Below, piece after piece: positions 55,584 through 64,000 of a stretch of 64,000 nucleotides of DNA (positions within the stretch are counted from its first letter, which is position 1; the number at the start of each line of letters is the position of its first letter). The position numbers and the translations under genes were made by a program. This DNA comes from Aradus depressus (lineage: Eukaryota > Arthropoda > Insecta > Hemiptera > Aradidae). The notes under the pieces are model-generated. The model searched no databases. It was not told the origin of the DNA and saw nothing but the letters and a program-made list of their open reading frames with translations. Location: positions 38,066,045 through 38,130,044 of the forward strand of contig OY759221.1 of the NCBI GenBank assembly GCA_963662175.1. Reading direction: 5' to 3'.

Positions 55584-56199
55584 AGGGCGAGGTGGAGAGG
55601 TACATTGCCGATACATCGAACCTTTTTTTTTGTATACTTTTTTTTAATATTTATACATATATGATATTATATAAAAATGTCAAATAAATCTAATGATTAG
55701 ACTACTCTAAATATATACGTCATACATATCTATCGTTCATATAATTAGATATAGACACTCATCATACATATATGCCATCTTATATAGATATTGTATAAAC
55801 ATGGCATTTTTATGCAATGCATAATAATAATACGATCTAGATCGACCTTGTGGAATGAATTCCTATATATTTTCTCTTCAATATTGCAATTGTTGTTTAA
55901 AAGTAACAATCGATTTCCCGTTACATTTTATTCCTTAAAATATCCAATCTCTCTAAAAATATTTGATTGTTTTTTTTTTTTTTTTTTTTTTTTTTTTATT
56001 TAAAAATTTAGACTTTTTATTATTGGTATTTTCTTTCCCAAGTATTCAACGAAGTATTTCCCAATATTTAACGTAATTATTGAAATAAAAACTTGTAGAC
56101 AAAATATTTTTTTTGTTGGTTATAATGGGTATTCTGATAGCATTGCCCATTGCGATCCTGGTTTATAAGTCGATTTCTGTCCACGTGATGAAACCCATA
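55584..56199. other. Unassigned intronic sequence with a long poly-T
   Basis: Poly-T of about 29 at 55970-55998. No gene is seen. Confidence 0.45.
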
Positions 56200-56547
56200 A
56201 TTGGACGGGGTTAGAATCAAAATGGTCCAAGTGACATTTTTGAAAACTTTTCATTAAGTGCGTAATCGGGTACAAAAATGATAGTTCTGTTCAGGAAAAA
56301 AGTTGTACAAATGAAATCCTAGCCAGTGCTGAGATCTAGTGGCAAATCACCTATACCATTTTGGTGACATGAACAAGTAACTTAACATAGTGACCTAACA
56401 GCAACTTTCACCATGAAAGCTGAAGACAAAATATTTCCGGTTTCGATAAATTATAGATTTTTTAAATCAGTTAAAAACTTAATGCATAGTTTTTTCAAAG
56501 TTTTAAAAATGTCACTTAGACCACTTTGATTCTAACCCCGTCTCAAT
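56200..56547. mobile_element. Mariner-type MITE, 348 bp
   Basis: Inverted ends attggacggggttagaatca and the inverse of attgagacggggttagaatc continue into ggtccaagtgacatttttga on both sides. They are flanked by TA at 56198-56199 and 56548-56549. Confidence 0.85.
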
Positions 56548-56551
56548 TATT

Positions 56552-56593
56552 ACTCGAGTGTCATTATAAATTTTGTAATGACACTCGAGTGGG
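56552..56593. repeat. Perfect hairpin with XhoI-like core
   Basis: actcgagtgtcatta and taatgacactcgagt are exact inverse arms around the loop taaattttg, directly beside the MITE. Confidence 0.9.
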
Positions 56594-57558
56594 ATATAAC
56601 TCTGGAACCTTTTTTTTTTTTTTTTTTTTAATTGACCTCTCTCCCTGGACCGATTTCCAGGAAGTAGCACTGCCAAAAATAATGTTCCACAAAAGTTAAC
56701 ACTTTCAGAATGATTAACAAAGCTACGATTGGAAATTAAATAAAATGATTTATGGGACTAATGTCGCAGCAACAGTTGAGGTAGTTGGAACGGAGCCAGG
56801 AGTGCCTGGGAGGGCGGGGAGCCCTCTCTCGAAAGGTTCTCTAAATTATACGCCAACTACGTGGGAGGGGGAGGGGGCAAACACATTCCAACCAGAGAGG
56901 ATAACTTTTTAATTTAATTCAGCCCTTGGTAGGACATGAACCGAGAAATATGAACCAATTTGTAGGAAGAACCCTACGGTGAGCTCGTTTTAACTTTGTG
57001 CCAGACAATTTTATACCCCTTTTCTACGACTGCTGAGAAAGAGAAAAGTACAATTGTTTTTTATTGTTTTCGTAATAGGGTAAGTTATTCAAAAAGAAAT
57101 AAATTGTTGTCTCTAAAACGTTTCTTTATAAATGAAGCGATCCTTGGGTTAAGACCCCATAATTTTGACCTAAAGGAAAGTTCACCTCAACTTTCTTCTT
57201 ATATATTCTTCTTTATTTTTTTTTTTTTATTTTTTTTTTTTTGGAGGGGGCGTCGGGAACGTTATTATAGATTAGGGAGAAAAGAAAAAACACTTTTATA
57301 CGAAAAAAAATAAATAAAAAATTCAAAGAAGAGCAATAGGTCACAAAAAGACAGAAGGAAAAAATAGAAATGGAATATGTATGGGGATTTTTCAATATTG
57401 GTATTTGACAGCTTGCTTTTATGTCTTCTCTCTTTGTTTCACACCCTTATATATGACAATCGAATATTATGTATTTCAAGTCATCGAGAGAGCAGCCTAC
57501 TGGGGTCAGCCCCTGGGACGAAATAATACTCGATCTCTAAGAAATCTATACTAATATA
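56594..57558. other. Unassigned intronic sequence
   Basis: Poly-T runs at 56611 and 57215-57241. No exon was recognised. Confidence 0.4.
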
Positions 57559-57559
57559 T

Positions 57560-57860
57560 CCCATAAAAAAAAATCCCATAAGGACAACACTTACCTATTT
57601 TCAGCGGGATCGGCAGAAGGGAAGGGGAGAATCAGAAGACGGGGCTCAACTCAAAAACCTCAATATCTGCCGATGTAATGAGTTTATCGTAACAAAATTT
57701 AGTTTGAGGATTTAGGAGCGCCTTTCTAAGTCAACTATTGAATATTAGCGCAAACGGTCTACTGGTTTTAGAGGGGGGGGGGGGGGGGGAGGCGAAAAGT
57801 TAATTGATTAATTCGTTCTGGGGAAGTACATTGCCTGTGATTCACAGGCGACTTTTTTTC
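57560..57860 (-). repeat. R3 repeat, reverse copy with a compensated terminal palindrome
   Basis: cagcgggatcggcagaaggg, a G run at 57773-57789, attgattaattcgttctggg and the head gcctgtgattcacaggc, where both arms differ from the usual CGGTGA/TCACCG but still pair. It lies 46 bp upstream of the Beat exon. Confidence 0.85.
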
Positions 57861-57906
57861 TTCAGTTATCCATTTAACTTATCGCATTGTGATTTATGTT
57901 TTTTAG

Positions 57907-58042
57907 ATTTCCCAATCAAACAGCACTGTGGTGACTCTGAACAACATCCAGAGGAATCTAACAGGGTTCTACCGCTGTGAGGTATCTGCAGACGCTCCTC
58001 TGTTCCATACGGTCATCAAGACAGCCCCAGTCATCGTCACAG
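57907..58042 (+). CDS. beat: Beaten path-family Ig protein, exon encoding second half of the Ig domain
   Basis: The exon follows a ttttag acceptor and ends at gtcagt. It is 136 nt, enters in phase 0 and leaves in phase 1, which matches the exon at 24038-24249. It reads ISQSNSTVVTLNNIQRN, then LTGFYRCEVSADAPLFHTV, then IKTAPVIVT. YRCEVSADAP carries the second Ig disulphide cysteine and is the most conserved Beat motif. NST and NLT are candidate N-glycosylation sites. The next exon lies beyond the window, so the intron after it is at least 5.9 kb. Two degenerate copies of the exon end and its donor follow within 400 bp. Confidence 0.93.
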
Positions 58043-58148
58043 GTCAGTGTAGTTTGTATAATGAAGGTTGTTTCTTGAATGGGTGACAACCTTCAGTCTG
58101 TTCCAAAAATATGGGTCACCTTCTCTTTATAACGAAACATTTCTGGTC

Positions 58149-58440
58149 AAATGTCTGTGGACGTTCCTCTGTTCCATAAGATGATCAAGACAGCCCCAGG
58201 CATCGTCACAGGTCAGTGTAGTTGGTATAATGAACGTTGTTTCTTGAATGGGTGACAACCTTCAGTCTGTTACAAAAATATCGATCACTCGGATCATCAC
58301 TCATTTCAACGAAACTATCTCGATCTGTGGATCGCCCCTTTATTCGACATGAAACTAGTCATTATCACAGATTAGTGTAGCCTGTAAAAAGTCTTTTGAC
58401 AGAAGTCGACGAGGTTGGCATAGTTCAGTCTTTGTCAAAA
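58149..58440 (+). pseudogene. Decaying tandem copies of the Beat exon end and its donor
   Basis: About 170 bp after SADAPLFHTVIKTAPVIVTG a second copy reads MSVDVPLFHKMIKTAPGIVTG and is again followed by gtcagt and near-identical intron sequence (gaatgggtgacaaccttcag). A third, much weaker copy lies at about 58325-58440 (gtggatcgcccctttattcg...cattatcacag). The copies lack the exon's own acceptor and its cysteine-bearing part, so they are not complete exons. They could only matter as alternative 5' splice sites. Confidence 0.85.
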
Positions 58441-59094
58441 ACATCAGCTCTCATTAATGTCTTGTTATGGACTGAAAGTTCAGTTAATATTAGCTCTGTT
58501 TTGTCAAATACAAGGAAAGTTTTACGAAATATTTTTCTCTCATAAATTATTTCATATCGATATGAAGTTAATAATGAACATTTTTGAAGTTAATTATAAT
58601 AATTAATTATGTTGGTGGACAGAAAAAAAATTCTTTCGAAACAGAGGAAAAGTGAAAATTTGGAAAATAACGAAAAAGACGAGGATGGGGTAGGTTGTAC
58701 AACAGTAAAAGTGTTTTAAATTAAGGTTATCTTTCAACTTTTATTGGAAAAGTTTGTCCAGTGGGGCCTTTTATTTCTTTTTCTGTCTTTTTTCTCACTT
58801 TCTTTATATTTTAATTAACATCTTTTGATATCACTTTTAATTACTTCAATCTAACATGTTTTCTTTAAGTAGGTACTTAAAAGTAGCTTGTTGTTTTTTT
58901 TGGTCTGGCTGCTCGGTTACCAGCTTTTGAATATTAAAATGTGAACTCCATTCAAGTGGAGGGGGGAGGGGGAGGTTAAATAATAAAGAAGTGTTAGTAT
59001 TCAATTTATTTGCAATGAAGCGAAGAAAAATGTTAATTATCTGACTAATTGAACATCTCCCTTTAACTTTGTACCAAATTCCAGATAAATATTT
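58441..59094. other. Intron after the second Beat exon, unassigned
   Basis: No recognised feature. Confidence 0.4.
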
Positions 59095-60565
59095 TCACAG
59101 CCTGGGGATGGATTCTATGTTATCAGTAGGGGACAAAGTGTTAAAAATAAATAAATAACATACAGAGTCGAAAATAAAAGAAACCAGTAAAATAAAGAAT
59201 CATTATGCAGTAAGAAGAAATAAATAAATTAGAGCTGCAGTGGAGAAAAATTGACAATAGTAAATATAGATAAATTTTTAAAAAATAAAATAAACAGCAT
59301 AATTTACGAATACATATAGAGTAAAATCCTTTTATAACGATTCCTGATATAACGATGTAAAACCCGTATCTAGTTTGGTTTGCTATATAAAAGTGAAGAA
59401 ATAAATCCGGATATAACGATATTCCTTATAAAACTATCTAAAACATAAGAAAAAGTTGTTTTTTCATTTCGGTTATAACTATATAATATGTATGTACTTA
59501 AGCACATTAGTTTTGAACGGATGAAAAATACGAACATTATAGAAAAGGGTTTTAAACAGGGTTCTTGTTTACTCTTTCCGAGCACAATGAGTCATTCCAT
59601 TTCCAAACATACCATTTCCCCCTTGTTGAATTTTCTTCGAACTCCCTTCTTCCCTTCTAGTGCGTATATTCCTAGTTTCAGATTAGTCTTTCCTTTGCCT
59701 CCGTAGGGATCGTGACTTCGGAACTTCATAACCATGTAAGCAAAAATTTATACTTAAAAAAAACCTAGCAAACTAAAATAACTGATTTTTTTGTGTAAAA
59801 TTAATACATAATATGTATTCATGTGTATACATAATTTATGTATACAGTTACAAATGTATGTATGTAAATTTTAAAAAGTAAATAAAAATATGTAAACTTT
59901 CTCGTTAAGAACATTGTAAAACACATTTTTTTTCACTAATAAGCCCATACATTTGTATGTAGGTCTAACAGTTTGGTTCCGAATATAACGATTCCCGGAT
60001 ATAACGATGTATTTTTCTTGGTCCCTTGAATATCGTTATAACCGGATTTTACTGTATTATATTATTTGCACAGATAACATTATTATTTTATTATATATAT
60101 ACCTATATATATTTTTTACCTACGTTTTTGTACATAATTATATGCTTTCGATGTATTTATTTATTTTTTTTTTTATGTATATTTTAATGTTTATTGTCAT
60201 TCATCAAATTTACTTATGGTTTCTACCGATTGTAAATATTCAAAATAAAGGATTTTAATAACAGCAGCATAATTATGAAGGAATAAACAAAAATAAATGT
60301 ATATATGTATATATAGAAATAGCTGAAGGTATATAATAAAAAAATTAAATAAATAAGAAAAAATTAAAATTAATTAATCGACATAGCATATTATAATATA
60401 CATTAATGGTTGACTATAAAAGTGAAGGATGCCCGGATATAAGGAATATGTAAGGTTTGAATTAAATTAATTTTAGAAAAAAGGGGCTAAACAGAAATGC
60501 ATGTGAGGTGAAAGAAGAATAAAATAAAATAAATGAATAATAAAAATATATAAAACGAACAAAAT
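59095..60565 (-). mobile_element. CR1/L2-like LINE 3' sequence, split by a Tigger-like element
   Basis: Shares gttgactataaaagtgaagg and aattaattttagaaaaaagg with 33478-33545, and a long inverted match with 61700-62720 (for example cagtaggggacaaagtg, agaatcattatgcagtaaga, ttagagctgcagt). The coding part is missing. Confidence 0.65.
59319..60054. mobile_element. Pogo/Tigger-like element, 736 bp
   Basis: Inverted ends gagtaaaatccttttataac and the inverse of cagtaaaatccggttataac with a repeated ggatataacgat motif just inside. TA flanks both sides (59317-59318, 60055-60056). No transposase was recognised. Confidence 0.8.
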
Positions 60566-60592
60566 AAATACAGGTAATGTTTATCATAGTTA

Positions 60593-60865
60593 ATGTTAGT
60601 TATTATGACTCATGCCCGGGCTTTAACTAAAAGGCCATATCGCCTACTACCAGAGCGCTCTTTCGTCCCTCTGGTGGGCATGAACCCCGACTCTATGGGA
60701 GACTTAAATTTTGCCCACTCTAAATTTTTATTTCACCGTACAGGCTCGCGACAATCGCTTACCTCCCAGATAAATTAAACTAAGGGCCTCGGCCGGGTCT
60801 TGAACCCGTGGACCATTGAGCTCAGTAAGCAAGCATGCTATACCACTGAGCTACCGGCGCCCTCT
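60593..60865 (-). mobile_element. SINE1 copy with internal deletion
   Basis: actcatgcccgggctttaac, ccagagcgctctttcgtccc, ccgggtcttgaacccgtgga and ccactgagctaccggcgccc. Confidence 0.9.
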
Positions 60866-60954
60866 ATAATTGATGTTGACGAATGAAGAACTAAACATCG
60901 GTTGTTAATTAAATAATCAATCGGTTTCTTATTTAATTCGTATGCTCTATCTAG

Positions 60955-61165
60955 AAAGTAATAAATGTATCGATACGAAATTGTATACATAAATACAAAA
61001 GAACATAACAATATATTTATATGGACACGAACGTTTATATGAAAATTGTGGTGTCCCTGAGTAAGATACTGACTGATTTTCATCCAAATTGGTTTAGAGG
61101 GAGAGCGAGAACAGTATATTTCAATTATTTCGAGCTAGAGAAATACATTGCCGTTGCTTCACTCT
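60955..61165 (-). repeat. R3 repeat, reverse head part
   Basis: taaatgtatcgatacgaaat, ctgagtaagatactgactga and gctagagaaatacattgccg. Confidence 0.7.
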
Positions 61166-61324
61166 TATTTATCTCTTCATTTCAAGTAATGTAGCATCAT
61201 TATTTTATTTCTCTTAGTTTTATCATCATTATTTTCATCCCTCTCAGGTCTACCATCATTACTTACATTTCCCTGCTTCCTGCTTTGTTCTTGGTTCCTG
61301 TTCTTTAGTAACAGTTGTGACTCT

Positions 61325-61695
61325 TCGTAAATGAATCACCGCCAATGACTACTCGACCGTTTGCGCTTTTATACAATATTTGGTTTACAGAGGGACTCCT
61401 AAATTACTACTACTAAATTTTGTGTCGATAAATTCATTACATTAATTGAATTCCCTCTCCTGAACCGCCCCTTTCCTTCTGCTCATATTGCTGAAGTTTA
61501 ACAGGTTATGTCCTCATTGGGTTTTGAGTTCATGAAAATTCATATTGATACATTCATAGCATCCGAAGTTATTGAGGTTTTTGAGTTGAGCCCCCCCCCT
61601 CTGATCCTCCCCTTCCCTTTGGCCGATTCCGCTGAAAATTAATGTGCCGTCCTTATGGGGATTTGAATCCACATATGAAATTTTGTATATATATA
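61325..61695 (+). repeat. R3 repeat, forward copy
   Basis: aaatgaatcaccgccaatga, gtgtcgataaattcattaca, ggccgattccgctgaaaatt and ggggatttgaatccacatat. Confidence 0.8.
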
Positions 61696-61699
61696 TACA

Positions 61700-62720
61700 T
61701 TTATTTTCGTTTATTCCTTCATAATTATGCTGCTGATATTAAAATTCTTTATTTTGAATATTTACAAACGGTAGAAATCATAAGTAAATTTGATGAATGC
61801 ATTAAACATTAAAATACACATTAAAAAAAAAAATAAAAAAATAAATACATCAAAAGCATATAATTATGGACAAAATAATAGGTAAAGAAAAAATATATAT
61901 ATATAATAAATAATAATGGTATCTGTGCAAATAATATAATATATGTATTTATGATGTTCATTTTATTTTATTTTTTTATTTATCTATATTTATTATTGTA
62001 AATTTTTTTTTTTTACTGCAGCTCTAATTTATTTATTTTTGTATTTATTTCTGTATTTATTAAAATACACAATTTCTTTGTCAAACTTCACTATATATTA
62101 ATATGAAGATGGCTGATGTAGTGAGAAGTGATTATTTCGCAGGATGTCAAATATAAGGTAGTCTGACCTCTCACAGATTTTTATTTAAGTAATGCTAGAG
62201 TTGTGACTCAGATGGTGAACAGGAATAACTCGTCTGTCCCCATCCATGATATTTTAAATTGTTAATGTTTGTTGTTGTAGATTGTTATTTATTTATTTTT
62301 ATTGTTTAGTTTTATTCAAAACTTTTTATCAGACTGCCTGATGATGAGGGAGACCTCGATAGCCGGCTAGCATTACTTAAATAAAAATCGGTGAGAGGTC
62401 AGACTACCTTATATTTGACATCCTGCGAAATAATCACTTCTCACTACATCAGCCATCTTCATATTAATATATAGTGAAGTTTGACAAAGAAATTGTGTAT
62501 TTTAATTATCTATTCCTAGAATGAAGCTTCACAAAGTAAATCTGGAAGCCATAAATTATCTGTATTTATTTCTTCTTATTACATAATGATTCTTTATTTT
62601 ATTGGTTCCTTTTATTTTCGACTCTTATGTATTTATTCTTACTGGACTTCGATTCCAAGAAAAAAAGGTCTTTTTATTTTTATCACTTTGTCCCCCTACT
62701 GATAACGTAGAATCAGCCAA
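61700..62720 (+). mobile_element. LINE 3' sequence, inverted relative to 59095-60565, split by a hairpin element
   Basis: ttattccttcataattatgc, acaaacggtagaaatcataa, ctgcagctctaatttattta and cactttgtccccctactgat are the inverse of blocks in 59100-60290. It lacks the Tigger-like insertion but has its own insertion at 62057. Confidence 0.7.
62057..62509. mobile_element. Hairpin element with 140 bp inverted arms
   Basis: Left arm 62057-62199 (aaaatacacaatttctttgt, gatggctgatgtagtgagaa, taaggtagtctgacctctca) is almost exactly repeated in reverse at 62366-62509. The spacer holds ctgcctgatgatgagggaga. It is 453 bp without coding. The superfamily is unknown. Confidence 0.88.
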
Positions 62721-62724
62721 ATTG

Positions 62725-63035
62725 GAGGAGGATTAGAGGAGAAGGTTAACACGAAAACTCCAATAACTGTCATTGTAATGAATGTATAGACACAAAATTT
62801 CATGGGTAAATTCAAAGCCCTCTTAGGAGAACACTTATTCATTTTCAGCGAAATTACCTTAAGGGAAGGGGGGCAATTAAAAATCCCAATAACTGCCGAT
62901 GTAATGAATGTCTCGACACAAAGTTTAGTATGAGGATTCAGAATCTACTGTGTAACTCAAATATTGAGTTTTAGCCAAAACGTCATTGATTAATTCTTAC
63001 TGGGGAAGTACATAGCCGGTGATTCACCGACGCTT
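62725..63035 (-). repeat. R3 repeat, reverse copy
   Basis: aatgaatgtatagacacaaa, ttttcagcgaaattacctta, aactgccgatgtaatgaatg and the head gccggtgattcaccgac with perfect palindrome. Confidence 0.85.
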
Positions 63036-63414
63036 TTTTAATTTCCTCTTTAAAAAATTAGGCATTTCTAATTTATATAATGACTGAATTGGGTACTAAA
63101 TGAGAGGGTTGGTAAATTGATGGATAGATGAAGAGAACAATGACTGTGAATGACTGATCCGATCCTCTGTTGAGATGACCTGCCTCCATTAGTTCAGTCT
63201 ACAAATATTGACTCAATAATACTCCATCCCCCCTCCCTCCATCTGGTGTATTGTACCGCCTATAATAGTACCTCCAGATGGATAACTTCATTGTCTCTCC
63301 AAATGGATGCCAGTGTCCATTCAAAAGTTATCTATTTGGCCCAGCTATGAGCAAACCTTTTTAGGTGCGAGCCAGATAGGAAAGTTCCAACGTTACGCGG
63401 GACTATCTAAATAT
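63036..63414. other. Unassigned sequence
   Basis: No recognised feature. Confidence 0.4.
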
Positions 63415-63870
63415 AAAAAATTGGTGAATCACACGGCTATGTACTTCCCCAGCAAGAATTTATCAATTACGTTTTTATTGTCCCTCGAAAATCAATCGAC
63501 CGATCAGGCTAAAACTCAATAATTTATTTACATAGTGTCTTCTGAATCCTCATACTAAATTTTGTGTTGATAGATTCATTACATTGGTAGTTATTGGGTT
63601 TTTTGAGTTGAGCCACGTTCTGATCCCCCCCTCCCCTTCGGCTGATTCCGCTGAAAATTAATAAATGTTGTTCTTAGTATACATATGAAATTTTGTGTCA
63701 ATGCATATATGTATTACAATGGCAGTTATTAGAGTTTTTTGTGTTGAGACTAGGTAGGTGTTGTCGTTAGAGGGTTCAGGATACACATATCGATACATTC
63801 ATTCTATCAGGAGTTATCAGGTAACAGAGAGACTTTTTTTTTTTCATTTTGACGTGACAACGTCTTATAA
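63415..63870 (+). repeat. R3 repeat, forward copy
   Basis: tatgtacttccccagcaaga, ttcattacattggtagttat, ggctgattccgctgaaaatt, atacattcattctatcagga and ttttttttttcattttgacg, where it leaves the R3 consensus. Confidence 0.82.
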
Positions 63871-63947
63871 TTTGGTAGGCCGGCACCCCATGTTCGAGAA
63901 CTGCGTTATGTTACATTCGGTAACACGTAACACACGTATCGCGCATG

Positions 63948-63986
63948 CGCCGAGAGAGAGAGAGAGAGTGACGAGTGAGAGAGACA
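63948..63986. repeat. GA-rich microsatellite at the window end
   Basis: gccgagagagagagagagag followed by tgacgagtgagagagac. Confidence 0.9.
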
Positions 63987-64000
63987 GCTGTTACTACTAA

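Larger units (their letters stand above)
24250..57906 (+). other. 33.7 kb phase-0 Beat intron splitting one Ig domain
   Basis: This is the interval between the gtaagt donor and the ttttag acceptor. The two flanking exons join in frame (...DAVVD + ISQSN...) to give one continuous Beat Ig domain. No further coding exon of the gene was recognised inside. The intron is filled by SINEs, LINE fragments, DNA transposons and tandem arrays listed separately. Confidence 0.85.

Overview
This is AT-rich animal nuclear DNA, almost certainly from an insect. The only host gene visible is a Beaten path (Beat) family immunoglobulin gene, an arthropod family, read on the + strand. Everything else looks like transposon-filled intron. 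The order of insect cannot be fixed from sequence alone; a hemipteran with a large genome is a guess.

The Beat gene is represented by two coding exons, 24038-24249 and 57907-58042. They encode the two halves of one Ig domain, each carrying one of the two disulphide cysteines. The 33.7 kb intron between them is phase 0, and both outer junctions are phase 1. The signal-peptide exon must lie upstream of the window and further exons downstream. Both exons are damaged by local tandem duplication on their outer sides. Six partial copies of the start of the first exon, each with its own 3' splice site, precede the real one (23126-24037, 152 bp period). Two decaying copies of the end of the second exon follow it (58149-58440).

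The rest is a dense, nested mobile-element landscape. The commonest families are: (1) SINE1, a tRNA-derived SINE with about 24 copies or fragments; (2) SINE2, a second tRNA-derived SINE; (3) R3, a non-coding family with palindromic ends and about 25 copies, here suggested to be Helentron-like; (4) R1, a related-looking family whose ends have the same hairpin design; (5) 3' fragments of several LINE clades. Individual DNA transposons with clear target-site duplications include a hAT element, a Transib-like element with RAG-signal-like ends, two PIF/Harbinger derivatives, mariner-type MITEs and a pogo/Tigger-like element. There are also Helitron-like elements with the usual hairpin and CTAGT end. 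Several are nested: hAT in Transib in R3, Helitron in Harbinger, a mariner MITE in a tandem repeat, and a TGA-duplicating element in R3.

Tandem arrays include a very homogeneous 93 bp satellite (3357-5595, about 24 copies), 94 bp and 96 bp arrays, a 30 bp minisatellite open in several frames, and many long G or C runs. No rRNA gene, functional tRNA gene, CRISPR array or intact transposase was found. Repeat boundaries are by eye and are mostly good to about 5-20 bp.
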